From positions 1-64,000 of the forward strand of contig CBDAPU010000001.1 of the NCBI GenBank assembly GCA_965198875.1: a DNA stretch of 64,000 nt. Direction: 5' to 3'. Both the position numbers and the translations under genes were made by a program. The DNA comes from CBDAPU01 sp965198875 (GTDB lineage Bacteria; Pseudomonadota; Gammaproteobacteria; Eutrophobiales; Eutrophobiaceae). How positions within the stretch are numbered: position 1 is the stretch's first letter; every line of letters begins with the position of its first letter. This document shows, one piece after another, positions 7,277-15,050 of the stretch. The notes under the pieces were generated by a model, which was not told where the DNA came from, made no database searches, and was given only the letters and a program-made list of their open reading frames with translations.

Positions 7277-7405
7277 ATGAACACCCCATGCGCCTGCATA
7301 GAAGCCCTGAAGACCATGCCCGCCCCATCCCTACCCCCTGGTACGCAGTACCAGGGGGTAGGGAGTGATGCGCCATTGCCAACCCGGAGAGATGACCATG
7401 ATTGA
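7277..7405 (+). CDS. Possible 42-residue peptide across hairpin
   Basis: A short frame beginning MNTPCACIEALKTMPAPSL, preceded by GAGGGGGCTGA. Its second half reads through the perfect hairpin at 7329-7363 and overlaps the next gene. Could be real or a by-product of the structured DNA. Confidence 0.25.
   Translation: MNTPCACIEALKTMPAPSLPPGTQYQGVGSDAPLPTRRDDHD
7329..7363 (+). repeat. Perfect 16-bp hairpin in phage B
   Basis: Arms CCCTACCCCCTGGTAC and GTACCAGGGGGTAGGG with a 3-base loop GCA. There is no T-run, so it is not a standard terminator. It is the strongest hairpin inside the coding part of phage B, between early and late genes: a packaging signal, an origin element or an mRNA-stability structure are possible. 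Confidence 0.75.
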
Positions 7406-7895
7406 CCCCGATGAGTATGACGGTTATGCCGAGCTCGAGTACGAGGATGACGGTTATGCCGATACTGACTGCATCAACGCCTACTCCACCGAGAGTGAAC
7501 AAGGCGATGATGACAATGATGATGACGCCGACGACGTCCTTGATGACCCTTACAGCATTTACAACCCGAACCTCAGCCTTGAGCATCTGGCCGCGGGGGG
7601 TTTCATTGACGATCCGTGCGACTGGTATTTTGACGCCGACGCCGGCAGATGGCGTGAGCGTGACGGCGATAGCGCCGAAGATGCAGAAGACGCCGGCATC
7701 GTATTTAACGAGGAGAAACGCATCTTTGAAGAGCACCATGAAGATGCCGAACGCGCCAGACATGAGGGCGTAGACAGTTACGCCTCATTCGAGATAAGCC
7801 GGGGCTCCGATGCCGGTGGCGTCGCCCGTGAGGGTGACGGCACGGTGAAGACAGATCCCATAGCCGATGTGGATGATGAGATTATCTGGCTCTAG
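7398..7895 (+). CDS. Phage B highly acidic protein
   Basis: About 165 residues, very rich in Asp and Glu, for example QGDDDNDDDADDVLDD. No signal peptide or membrane segment. The start at 7398 sits 9 bases from CGGAGAG; 7392 is a possible alternative. Such acidity can mimic DNA or bind basic proteins, but no function is known to me. The last 29 bp overlap the next gene. Confidence 0.65.
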   Translation: MIDPDEYDGYAELEYEDDGYADTDCINAYSTESEQGDDDNDDDADDVLDDPYSIYNPNLSLEHLAAGGFIDDPCDWYFDADAGRWRERDGDSAEDAEDAGIVFNEEKRIFEEHHEDAERARHEGVDSYASFEISRGSDAGGVAREGDGTVKTDPIADVDDEIIWL

Positions 7896-8289
7896 CATTC
7901 CTGTCTTCCTTGCGCTCTCACTGCTCAGCTTCCCGGCGACGGCGGACGACTGGTTCTGTGTAGGCGCTCGTGACCATGCCGCCGGCCGTCACGCTATCGC
8001 TGATAGCTGCTACCGCGCCTGCTCCTCGTTACTGGGTCAGTCCCACTCCTGCTCCCAGCATTCCCCTGTCGCCGGCGCCTGTTACATAGTCGGGGCTTCC
8101 TCTTATTTCTGGCCACAGTGTCTGCGCCTGCCCGAGGGGGTGATGGTGAGCGACAGCGCCGATATGGCGGCGCCGGTGTTGGACTTGACCAATGTGGAGA
8201 GCTATCTGACCGAGTCCGTCTGGTTGTCGCTGGCCTGCGGTGTGGTCATCGCCTTTGCCTTTGGTTTTAAGACCGGGATCACCCGCTGA
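7867..8289 (+). CDS. Phage B secreted cysteine-rich membrane protein
   Basis: Protein of 140 residues with an N-terminal signal (PVFLALSLLSFPATA), eight cysteines in the middle (DWFCVGARDH, CYRACSSL, and others) and a C-terminal membrane segment (WLSLACGVVIAFAFGF) ending KTGITR. It overlaps the acidic gene and shares a base with the next start. A minor virion or assembly protein is likely from context; the family is not recognised. Confidence 0.6.
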   Translation: MWMMRLSGSSIPVFLALSLLSFPATADDWFCVGARDHAAGRHAIADSCYRACSSLLGQSHSCSQHSPVAGACYIVGASSYFWPQCLRLPEGVMVSDSADMAAPVLDLTNVESYLTESVWLSLACGVVIAFAFGFKTGITR

Positions 8290-8402
8290 TGGACGCCACC
8301 TACTACACCCAGGCCCTGGCCTACCTGCTCGGCGCCTGGCTGTCCGGTTACCTGGCCGGCCTTCTCATCTGGGCGGTCAAACGATTTCTTGAGCAACTTT
8401 AA
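8289..8402 (+). CDS. Phage B 37-residue membrane peptide (pVII/pIX-like)
   Basis: Short frame beginning MDATYYTQALAYLLGAWLSG, overlapping the previous stop by one base (TGATG). One long membrane helix then KRFLEQL. Size, topology and location just before the coat gene match the tiny tip proteins of filamentous virions. Confidence 0.65.
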   Translation: MDATYYTQALAYLLGAWLSGYLAGLLIWAVKRFLEQL

Positions 8403-8457
8403 GAGACGGTGGAACAGCGCACCGCCAAAACTCGCTGCAGTGTTAGGAGGACTTAAC

Positions 8458-8688
8458 ATGAAGAGCTATCTTTGCAAGCTGTTTTCGGCGTTTGGTCTTG
8501 CGCTGTTGGCAAGCGGCGCCCAGGCGGCGTCCCTGGTGGACTTCAGTGCCACGGGGATGACCACGGCGGCGACCAACATCACCGATACCGCATCGGCGGC
8601 GGCGGCCTTTGTGCTGCCGATCATCATCGGTGTGGTCGCCCTGCTGGTGGGCATTCGCCTGTTCAAGCGCTTCACCCAAAGCATCTAG
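8458..8688 (+). CDS. Phage B major coat protein (pVIII-like)
   Basis: Precursor of 76 residues with signal peptide MKSYLCKLFSAFGLALLASG and cleavage after AQA. The mature part is a small polar region, a membrane helix (FVLPIIIGVVALLVGI) and a basic end (RLFKRFTQSI). AGGAGG at 8445-8450 sets the start at 8458. This is the standard plan of a filamentous phage major coat protein. It has no close resemblance to the phage A coat except the plan. Confidence 0.9.
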   Translation: MKSYLCKLFSAFGLALLASGAQAASLVDFSATGMTTAATNITDTASAAAAFVLPIIIGVVALLVGIRLFKRFTQSI

Positions 8689-8691
8689 TCG

Positions 8692-10011
8692 ATGCGACCG
8701 GCCACCGTCATTATGCTCATGGTGATCCTGTGGCCGGTTCCCTCACCTCTTCATGCCCAGTCCCCGGCAACGACCAGTTGCGCCTCTGGTAGCGTTTCCT
8801 CTTCTGGCTATTATCACGTTGGTCCCTCGCTTCATGACCTGCCTATTGTTCTCGCCTGTGACGCCCCCAACAGGAGTACCCCTGGTTGCGAAGTGATTTT
8901 TGAGGGTGACGGGCCTTATCATGTTAAGGATGAGGGCTTTGATCAGTATTATTATCGGGGCCGATATTCTCGTACTGGCCTAGTCTGCTCGCTTTCCCCT
9001 TTTAGCGGATTTCCATCTCTTCCTTCTTCATCATCTGATCTGCCGGCTAATACGTGTCCCGATGGTGAGCATGTTGGTCTTATTAACAATCGTCCTTACT
9101 GCTTTACTTCTCCCTGCCCACGTGGTCATAGACGCAGTGGTTCTGACTGTGTTCCTTTATGTAAGTACCCTGCCGGCTATGTTTTCTCTATTTCTAATCT
9201 CGCTCTTGGCGGAGTGCAGCCTGATACTTTTTGTTATCTAAATTGCAATACAAATCGTTCCCCCGCCGATGATCCCTCTCCTTATATCAGCGCATACCGG
9301 TCCACAGGCGTTGCCTGTTATGAGGAGCAGGTGTTGGCCGAGCAAAGGGCCCTGCGTCAGGAACAGGAAATTCGTGCCAAAGAAGTCAATCGTCCTTTTT
9401 CCCGGCGTAGCTTCGCCCCTATTTTCGGCGGCGGCACATCCGGTGGTAGTGCCGGTGGCGGTGGCGGCACATCCGGGGGTAGTGCCGGTGGCGGTAGCGC
9501 CAATACCAGCACTGACCAGGGCGCAGACCAGGGTGGTGAGCAAGGACAAGGTCAAGGGCAAGGACAGGATAGCGCAGGTGAGCGTGCAGGGCAGGGGGCT
9601 CGTGAAGGGGAAGAGCTAGCTAACGAAAGCGACCGGGGTGAAGGCGAGGATGGGGATGAAGGTGAAGACGTCCCGGTTCCCGAGACGCCCGGGGAGTTTG
9701 AGCTGACGGATCTGACCCTGCCCACGGTCGAGGATATCGCCGAGGGCGTTACCGGGGGGATCAATACCGCACCGGTATCCTCGGCCTTCAAGCGCTTTAC
9801 CGACGCCATCACCTCGGCCCTCTGGGTCTCGCCCTCATCGAACACCTGCCCGTTGCTCGGTCACAGTTTTTTGGGTTTCGCCCCGGCGGATAACTGGGCG
9901 ACTGTCTGTGGCTGGCTGGACTTCTTCCGCCGTCTGCTGGACTTCTTCCTCGGGGTGATCACCCTGATCGTCTGTTTCTCCATCGTCTCAAGGCTCAAGC
10001 TCTCGCCGTAG
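8692..10011 (+). CDS. Phage B pIII-like attachment protein
   Basis: Protein of 439 residues with signal peptide (VIMLMVILWPVPSPLHA), a cysteine-rich N-terminal receptor-binding region (about residues 25-230), and a flexible Gly/Ser linker with two copies of GGTSGGSAGGG. A Gln/Gly/Glu-rich stretch follows, and a C-terminal domain ends in a membrane anchor (LLDFFLGVITLIVCFSIVSRL). This is the classical pIII layout: host binding at the virion tip, anchoring in the membrane before release. Codon use in the N-terminal part (8800-9300) is visibly more AT-rich than around it, suggesting a swapped receptor-binding module. Confidence 0.85.
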   Translation: MRPATVIMLMVILWPVPSPLHAQSPATTSCASGSVSSSGYYHVGPSLHDLPIVLACDAPNRSTPGCEVIFEGDGPYHVKDEGFDQYYYRGRYSRTGLVCSLSPFSGFPSLPSSSSDLPANTCPDGEHVGLINNRPYCFTSPCPRGHRRSGSDCVPLCKYPAGYVFSISNLALGGVQPDTFCYLNCNTNRSPADDPSPYISAYRSTGVACYEEQVLAEQRALRQEQEIRAKEVNRPFSRRSFAPIFGGGTSGGSAGGGGGTSGGSAGGGSANTSTDQGADQGGEQGQGQGQGQDSAGERAGQGAREGEELANESDRGEGEDGDEGEDVPVPETPGEFELTDLTLPTVEDIAEGVTGGINTAPVSSAFKRFTDAITSALWVSPSSNTCPLLGHSFLGFAPADNWATVCGWLDFFRRLLDFFLGVITLIVCFSIVSRLKLSP

Positions 10012-10425
10012 ATGATAAATCGACGCCAACAACGGGGGGTCGTCCAGTTGCCGTTTCTGGCGGCCATCATCTCGGCGCTCAGCGCCATCGGCGTCTGGCT
10101 CTCCGGCGCCTGGACGGCGGCGGTCTCCGCCCTCGTTACCTACACCACACTGCGCTATGGGGTGATGGCCATCATCGCCCTGGCCTGGCTGGCCTCGTTC
10201 GTGGCCCTGCTGCTAACCATCCATAGCCTGCTGCCCACCCAGTCCCTCAGCAGCGCCCAGTCCAGTATGCAGTCCCACGACCTGTTCGGCAGCTACTTCC
10301 TGCCCTGGTTCGCCTATTTGAAACCGGCCGGTCTGTCCACTTATCTTTCCTCCATCCTCGCCACCTGGGTCGCCGCCAGGGTGTGGCAGACCTGGTGGGT
10401 GGTGCTCGACATCAAGCGGAGTTAG
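10012..10425 (+). CDS. Phage B pVI-like minor coat protein
   Basis: Protein of 137 residues with about four hydrophobic segments, immediately after the adhesin stop and 4 bp before zot. Position and topology match pVI, partner of pIII at the virion end. Sequence is not clearly related to the phage A protein in the same slot. Confidence 0.7.
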   Translation: MINRRQQRGVVQLPFLAAIISALSAIGVWLSGAWTAAVSALVTYTTLRYGVMAIIALAWLASFVALLLTIHSLLPTQSLSSAQSSMQSHDLFGSYFLPWFAYLKPAGLSTYLSSILATWVAARVWQTWWVVLDIKRS

Positions 10426-10429
10426 GCGT

Positions 10430-11230
10430 ATGCAACACGGGGTCTTCTTCATCACCGGCAAGCTCGGCGCCGGCAAGGGCCTGGTCTCGGTCTCGCACAT
10501 GGTCGAGCAATACATCCGCCGTAACCGACCGGTGGCCACCAACTTCGATTTGTACTTCGAGCACTACCCCAACCCGCAGCGCCGTGAGCTCAGCGTCATC
10601 CGTCTGCCCGATAAACCCAACGCCGCCCACTTGCAGGCCCTGGGCAGGGCCTACTCGGGCGGTTATGATGAGGATAACAACGGTCTCATCCTGCTGGATG
10701 AATGTGCGAGCTGGTTTAACTCTCGGCAGTGGCGGGACAAGGGTCGGCAGGCGTTGATTGAATGGCTCATCCATGCCCGCAAGCTGGGCTGGGATCTGTA
10801 CTTCAACGTACAGTCCTTCGATGTGGTGGACGCCCAGGCACGCCAGCTCATCGGCGAGCATGTGGTGAACTGCTACGCCGGCAAGAAGCTGCCGCTGCTG
10901 CGTCTGCTACCCTTCAAGGTACACATCGGCGCCGTCTACTACATGATGGACGGCGGCAAACAGAAGGTGGCCACCTGGATGTATAACGCCAGCCGTTACT
11001 ATAACTTCTACGACACCCGCCAGGTATTCAGTCCACACTATGAGCACGGGATCTACAGTTACTTATCGCCCTGGCATCTGCGGGGTCGCTATGAGGCACG
11101 CAAAGACCTCAGGTACTATTGCCGGCTGGCCGGTCAGTTTTATCTCTGCCTGTGCCTGTACATCGCCTCGAAGATAAAGAAAGAGCCGATGCCGGCACTG
11201 GCGAGAAAGTGGGGGCTCTACAAGTGCTAA
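10430..11230 (+). CDS. zot: Phage B Zot-like assembly ATPase (pI)
   Basis: Phage extrusion ATPase of 266 residues. Walker A is GKLGAGKG at residues 11-18 and Walker B is GLILLDECASWFN near residues 84-96. The segment IEWLIHARKLGWDLYFNVQS follows, as in Zot proteins of this group. It is shorter than the phage A protein; a hydrophobic stretch (LAGQFYLCLCLYIASKI) near residue 235 is the only membrane candidate. Last gene of the rightward operon. Confidence 0.88.
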   Translation: MQHGVFFITGKLGAGKGLVSVSHMVEQYIRRNRPVATNFDLYFEHYPNPQRRELSVIRLPDKPNAAHLQALGRAYSGGYDEDNNGLILLDECASWFNSRQWRDKGRQALIEWLIHARKLGWDLYFNVQSFDVVDAQARQLIGEHVVNCYAGKKLPLLRLLPFKVHIGAVYYMMDGGKQKVATWMYNASRYYNFYDTRQVFSPHYEHGIYSYLSPWHLRGRYEARKDLRYYCRLAGQFYLCLCLYIASKIKKEPMPALARKWGLYKC

Positions 11231-11789
11231 CCCGCAAAGGCTACAACATATCAGGGGATGTCTTACTATGGCCTGCTCTGGAATAATGGCCATATCGACG
11301 CCTGAGGCGGTGGATTTCCTCAGCTGAGGATCAGCAGTGTGTTCTGTATGTCTGTTGAGAAACAAACAATGAAGCAAATCATCTTTACATGGGCAAGTCT
11401 CCGCGACCGGCCGCACCGGGATCGCCGTCAGCCAGGCATGGGGCATGGGCTCATTTGCCGCCACAGGGATGTGGCGGTGGAACCCTTCAGGGAAGAACAA
11501 GCCGGCCTGTGAGATTGAATGGAACGACATCGCCGAACCGGCGAGACGGAGCGTAGCGACACGCATCTCAAAGAGAAACCCGTAAGGTCTGGCGAAGCCC
11601 ATCCTATCAATCCCTCTCCTCCCCTGCCATCATTCCTCCTCATCCATCCTGGCAAACCGAGGCGAACCCCATGCTCTGCATCGAGGTTAGATCAGATGGC
11701 CGTACGTCACGAGCGAGGTGCCCCGAGCGGGGTTTATCGAAAGGGCAGGGTGAGGGCTCTGCCGGTGCTGCCTCTCAAGAGCCACAAAA
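11231..11789. other. Phage B noncoding region with diverged terminal module
   Basis: About 11247-11450 is a diverged, shuffled relative of the 389-bp repeat: it shares TATCAGGGGAT, GCCTGAGGCGGT, GAGAAACAAACAATGA and CGGGATCGCCGTCAGCCA, but in another order. It probably is the original intergenic region of phage B. The remainder to the terminator holds a small hairpin CCCCGAGCGGGG at 11721 and no convincing gene. Confidence 0.55.
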
Positions 11790-11820
11790 AAGCCCGGATG
11801 AACCGGGCTTGCTTGTTTTT
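11790..11820. terminator. Bidirectional terminator, phage B
   Basis: AAGCCCGG, loop ATGAA, CCGGGCTT, with T-rich flanks on both strands (GCTTGTTTTTT rightward, TTTTTTGTGG leftward). It sits between the rightward zot side and the leftward peptide gene. Confidence 0.85.
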
Positions 11821-11831
11821 TGTTGACAGGT

Positions 11832-12020
11832 TTACAGGAAGATTTTCACCACCGCCACGATCGCCAGGGTCACCGTTGCACCAACGATAGCGGGGTAGTA
11901 TTTATTCTCCCTGATTAATTTTTCAGTCTCGGCCTGCAACTTCGTTGAGTTAGAAATCAGGTTGCCTATTTCCGCCTGTATCTTCTCATGCCTCAGGTTT
12001 TCATCAATGTTTGCACTCAT
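11832..12020 (-). CDS. Phage B leftward membrane peptide 2 (62 aa)
   Basis: Begins MSANIDENLRHEKIQAEIGN: a charged, coiled-coil-like helix, then one C-terminal membrane segment (YYPAIVGATVTLAIVAVVKIFL). The start at 12020 is fixed by AAGGAGG at a normal distance; a longer reading to 12083 lacks a site. It is a paralogue in plan and end motif of the 54-residue peptide at 5101-5265. It has its own terminator and is expressed against the virion genes. Function unknown; an immunity or superinfection-exclusion role is only inferred. Confidence 0.75.
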   Translation of the reverse strand: MSANIDENLRHEKIQAEIGNLISNSTKLQAETEKLIRENKYYPAIVGATVTLAIVAVVKIFL

Positions 12021-12259
12021 GTTGTTATCCTCCTTATCTGGAACAGTATGTTGTTTTTCACAGTCATTCAATGGCGCAAGCATTTCTCGCCATTGAATGA
12101 TATAGCCAACCCCTTAGCAAAATGAGGTGCGCTGTCCAGGTGTTAAATCGTGGGGGCCCCCAGCTATTTTTTTACCCACAGATAACAATCAAAAAAATCG
12201 ATGGGGTTCCGATTTAATACCTTGACAGCATAGCGCCGAATGTCGCTATAAGACAAACT
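12021..12259. promoter_or_regulatory. Promoter region for peptide 2 and the end module
   Basis: Contains the GC palindrome TGGGGGCCCCCA followed by seven T (about 12152-12173), and a promoter-like TTGACA (12222) with TATAAG 19 bases on. Inside the spacer is an inverted repeat ATAGCG / CGCTAT. No gene. Confidence 0.35.
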
Positions 12260-12648
12260 ACATCGACAGCACGATACGACCCTATCAGGGGATACCCCTT
12301 GCTATAGCCTGCCCCGGAATAACGCCTATATCGAAGCCTGAGGCGGTCACATCCTTTAGCTGAGGCCTTTGACTTGCCCCGCGGTCGGGGACCGGCCTTA
12401 CCGGGATCGCCGTCAGCCACCAGGGCGCTTATCCACATATCCACGGGTTGATGGTGAGTAGTCGGGCGGCGTCACTCACCCGACCGGTGGGTATGTGGGT
12501 AAGCGAACCTGTCCTCGCAGGCCGGACACACCGGATATGTCCTGTCTGTCTGTCGAGAAACAAACAATGAGATAAACCATCTTGCCGGGGCAATCCCCAA
12601 TGTCGCCCTGAATGAGATTACCCTGACCCCGTCATGGCGCATAATGTT
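12260..12648 (+). repeat. 389-bp perfect terminal repeat, copy 2
   Basis: By eye identical to 4432-4820. It runs into dif: the last 15 bases are the XerC arm and TGTT. The base after TGTT is T here and C in copy 1, marking the change from phage to chromosome. Confidence 0.93.
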
Positions 12649-12661
12649 TATTATGTTAAAT
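12634..12661 (+). other. dif: Chromosomal dif site (XerC/XerD)
   Basis: XerC arm ATGGCGCATAA, 6-bp centre TGTTTA, XerD arm TTATGTTAAAT. The XerD arm equals that of E. coli dif, and the XerC arm differs at two positions from GGTGCGCATAA. The left part is shared with the phage repeat and the right part is chromosomal, so this is the phage-chromosome junction. In gammaproteobacteria dif resolves chromosome dimers and lies at the replication terminus. Confidence 0.93.
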
Positions 12662-12951
12662 AATATATGAAAACGAGGTTTCAAGTGCGTAGTTAAAAGC
12701 CTGCAGGATATCCCCTTGCTGATAAAAGCCGCAACAACAATTCAGGTAATACCGCTCTCTCTGCCTGGCTTGCCCTTTTTTCCTGCTTGGTGGTGGTCCA
12801 CAGCTCAGCGTGCCAGACTGGATACGGGCAAGGGGCTTGGTTGGCGCTCACCATGGTTGCCGACAGAACAGGTCTGGAGCAGACATTTCACGTCGCTACC
12901 ATCTGAATAATGATTATAAATCATTTGCTTATAGACTTTATCAAAATTTTT
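12662..12951. other. Noncoding DNA to the right of dif
   Basis: No convincing gene or RNA seen. Base composition is uneven, with an AT-rich stretch near 12905-12960. Confidence 0.4.
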
Positions 12952-13191
12952 TCAAACTTGATACCTGGCGTTTGAAGACAGGGTTGTCGATGCCGCCGCC
13001 AGCAAAGAGGTAGCGCGCCATCGGGTCTTTCGCTGATTTATCCAGTCGGCGTATTTCTCTCCGCAGTGCCTGATCGGCAAATGTCGCCCGCTATCTTTGT
13101 CTGAGCCGCTCCAGACAGGATTTGATGAGGAAGATATCTTTAACCTCATCGGGTTTTTCGGGGTTTGTGAATAATTCCCAGTAAAAGGCCT
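12952..13191 (-). pseudogene. Decayed gene fragment beside dif
   Basis: The minus strand reads as protein-like in two frames. One starts DEAFYWELFTNPEKPDEVKD and ends ERLRQR before a stop near 13094; another continues LDKSAKDPMARYLFAGGG and IDNPVFKRQV. The stop and at least one shift show it is broken. Family not recognised. Confidence 0.45.
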
Positions 13192-13281
13192 CGTCCCGCG
13201 GGCGTAACCGCTACATTTCTCGCATCAATTTGAAGAATTTAGGCTAGTTTTCCGTTGCTATCTGAAAATCCAGGATCACCA

Positions 13282-14364
13282 TCACCGGTCGCTATCCGAT
13301 TGCATACTATCGGCATAGTCCGGTAACAGCCACTGGCTGACGACGGTTTGGGAGACGTATTGATCTCCTGAGATTCGCACCCACCGGGTCAGCATCAGGC
13401 TAACGATGATCCCGGCGACGACGACGATGTGAAATGCCTGCGCCAGACCGACTCTGTCGGCAAGCTCTTCTGTCGGCAACCTCCCACCAAACTGCGCTGC
13501 CAATGGCAATGCTACCGAAAAAAGCCAGCATGGTGAGCGCCAGGCCCCTTGCCCATACCCAGTCCGGCACGCTTTGGCGCCTAAAACGGGCAACAAGGCG
13601 AAGACAATACCAGCAAACAAGGTGATGCAGCTCCCTTTGATCAACACATTTCTGAGTGCGGGCTAACGTAACCCGGCTCTCATACCCTCCACAAAGCGCT
13701 CAACGGGCGGTGAACCAGGCTCCCCGTCCGCCGGAATACCCTCCCACTGCCAGAGAACCACTAAAAGACCCAGAAATGACAGAAAATTCAGCAAAAACAC
13801 CGCCCCGGGGCCAAACTCAGTGATGATGAGTCCCGCCAGTATCGGCCCCACCGCCTTGGAGGCGTTCATGCTCATGGCATTGAGTGTGATCGCGCTGTGC
13901 AAATCGTCTTTTCCCACAAACGCCAGTATGGACGCCGCCCAGAGCGGTCGCATCATGGCGATTCCCACCCCCAGCAGGAATGTCAGGGCGTTCAACATCC
14001 ACGGCGTCATCATATTCAGCCGGGGGAAAAAGCTGGTCAACAGGACGGCCATGGCCATGATGGTCAGAGTAGTCAGGAGATAAAGACGCCGATTGACGAT
14101 ATCGGCCAGGGTTCCAGCCGGTATGGCCGGTAGAAAAAACGGCAGGGTCGCCGCTGACTGGATAAGCGCTATCTGAAAGGATGAGCCCGTCATGGTCGGC
14201 ATCATCCAGCCGGCTCCCATGTCCTGCATCCATGTCCCGATATTCGACACCAGCATGGCCAGCCAGATATAGCGGAAAAAGGGCATCTGTAGCGGGCGCC
14301 AGATCGGGGAGGCGAGCCCCGCCCTTTTTGCGATCGATTTTGTACCGGGCTCGGGTTGTGGCAC
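13282..14364 (-). pseudogene. MFS transporter pseudogene (MFS_3/EntS-like)
   Basis: The upstream part (14364-13663) encodes about 233 residues with a typical N-terminal half of a major facilitator pump: PFFRYIWLAMLVSNIGTWMQ, then PAGTLADIVNRR as the loop 2-3 motif. Two in-frame stops (TAA, TAG) then follow GMRAGLR. The frame continues PALRNVLIKGSCITLFAG, which fits the family's next helix, and is lost again by a shift near 13560. Export substrate unknown. Clearly inactive, with decay of the type often seen near the terminus. Confidence 0.8.
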
Positions 14365-14765
14365 AGGCCACCTATCATAAGCTATTCGGCTACACCCACC
14401 TTAAAAAAATCTATCGGCTTCTGGGGTAATCGTGAATCTCCCCGGCTTCTTTATAGCCACTATCAGCCATCTATGACTGTCGGTCATCGCAGGCCTGTTG
14501 GGTTAGCTTAATGTTGCCCGAGGCCGAGATAGTTGCCCCGCAACTGCCGTGATACGCCACCTTAGCTCTGCTCCATGACTTGAAGATCTGCGCCTGGTAC
14601 AGGCAAATCGCCCCCATTCATGCATTTCATTTTATTAAACTAATGAAAAACAAAAATATATAAGATATTTTTAATTTTTTACTTTAAATATATTAAAATA
14701 GGTATATAATTTAAATAACTGAATTATATAGATAAACATAAATTCACTCCTATGGAGAAAACAAA
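14365..14765. other. AT-rich intergenic region
   Basis: No gene seen. From about 14630 to 14760 the DNA is far more AT-rich than the rest of the window and runs up to the small peptide gene; it may hold its promoter. Confidence 0.4.
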
Positions 14766-14870
14766 ATGTATGAAACAGAGAAAATACTCTTAATTTTCAA
14801 ATTATTAGGAATACTTTTTACAGTATATTCTTTTCATAAAGTGATGGCCCTGGCCATACAGATCAGCTAG
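14766..14870 (+). CDS. Possible 34-residue membrane peptide
   Basis: Frame beginning MYETEKILLIFKLLGILFTV, with GGAG about 9 bases before the start. One hydrophobic helix with charged N-terminus. It sits in an AT-rich island that contrasts with the surrounding GC-balanced DNA. No family known. Confidence 0.4.
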   Translation: MYETEKILLIFKLLGILFTVYSFHKVMALAIQIS

Positions 14871-15050
14871 TTCTCCCCTGCCCTGTCCCGAGAGTAAAGA
14901 TAAGCCACAGAGCTGACAAAGCAGTCGAAAGACCCCCCTACCCTCTTGCATACGCCAATGCCTGTGGGGAAGAAGGAGGGTTTCAAGGGCGATGTGCTGA
15001 TAACGCCTCAGGCATAAGCGGGCTGTGATACATTGTCTTTAAGATCTATC
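14871..15050. other. Intergenic, nothing recognised
   Basis: Short gap before the B12-binding protein gene; no clear promoter or structure identified. Confidence 0.3.

Larger units (their letters stand above)
4817..12644 (+). mobile_element. Filamentous prophage B, complete, integrated at dif
   Basis: Complete inovirus genome of 7828 bp measured between the two copies of the terminal repeat (4432 and 12260). Order: leftward regulatory pair, rep, small cysteine protein, ssDNA-binding candidate, acidic protein, membrane proteins, major coat, pIII-like adhesin, pVI-like protein, Zot, then a leftward membrane peptide. Joining 12644 to 4817 would rebuild the forked hairpin attP, because 12634-12648 equals 4806-4820. 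It is unrelated in its Rep to prophage A but shares the terminal module with it. No integrase gene is seen, consistent with XerCD-dependent integration. Confidence 0.85.

Noticed and set aside
7191..7763. Minus-strand frame opposite the acidic phage protein
   Set aside because: Artefact of GAT/GAC-rich codons; all other structural genes run on the plus strand.
12716..13013. Plus-strand frames to the right of dif
   Set aside because: Mutually overlapping, no ribosome sites; the region looks noncoding or decayed.
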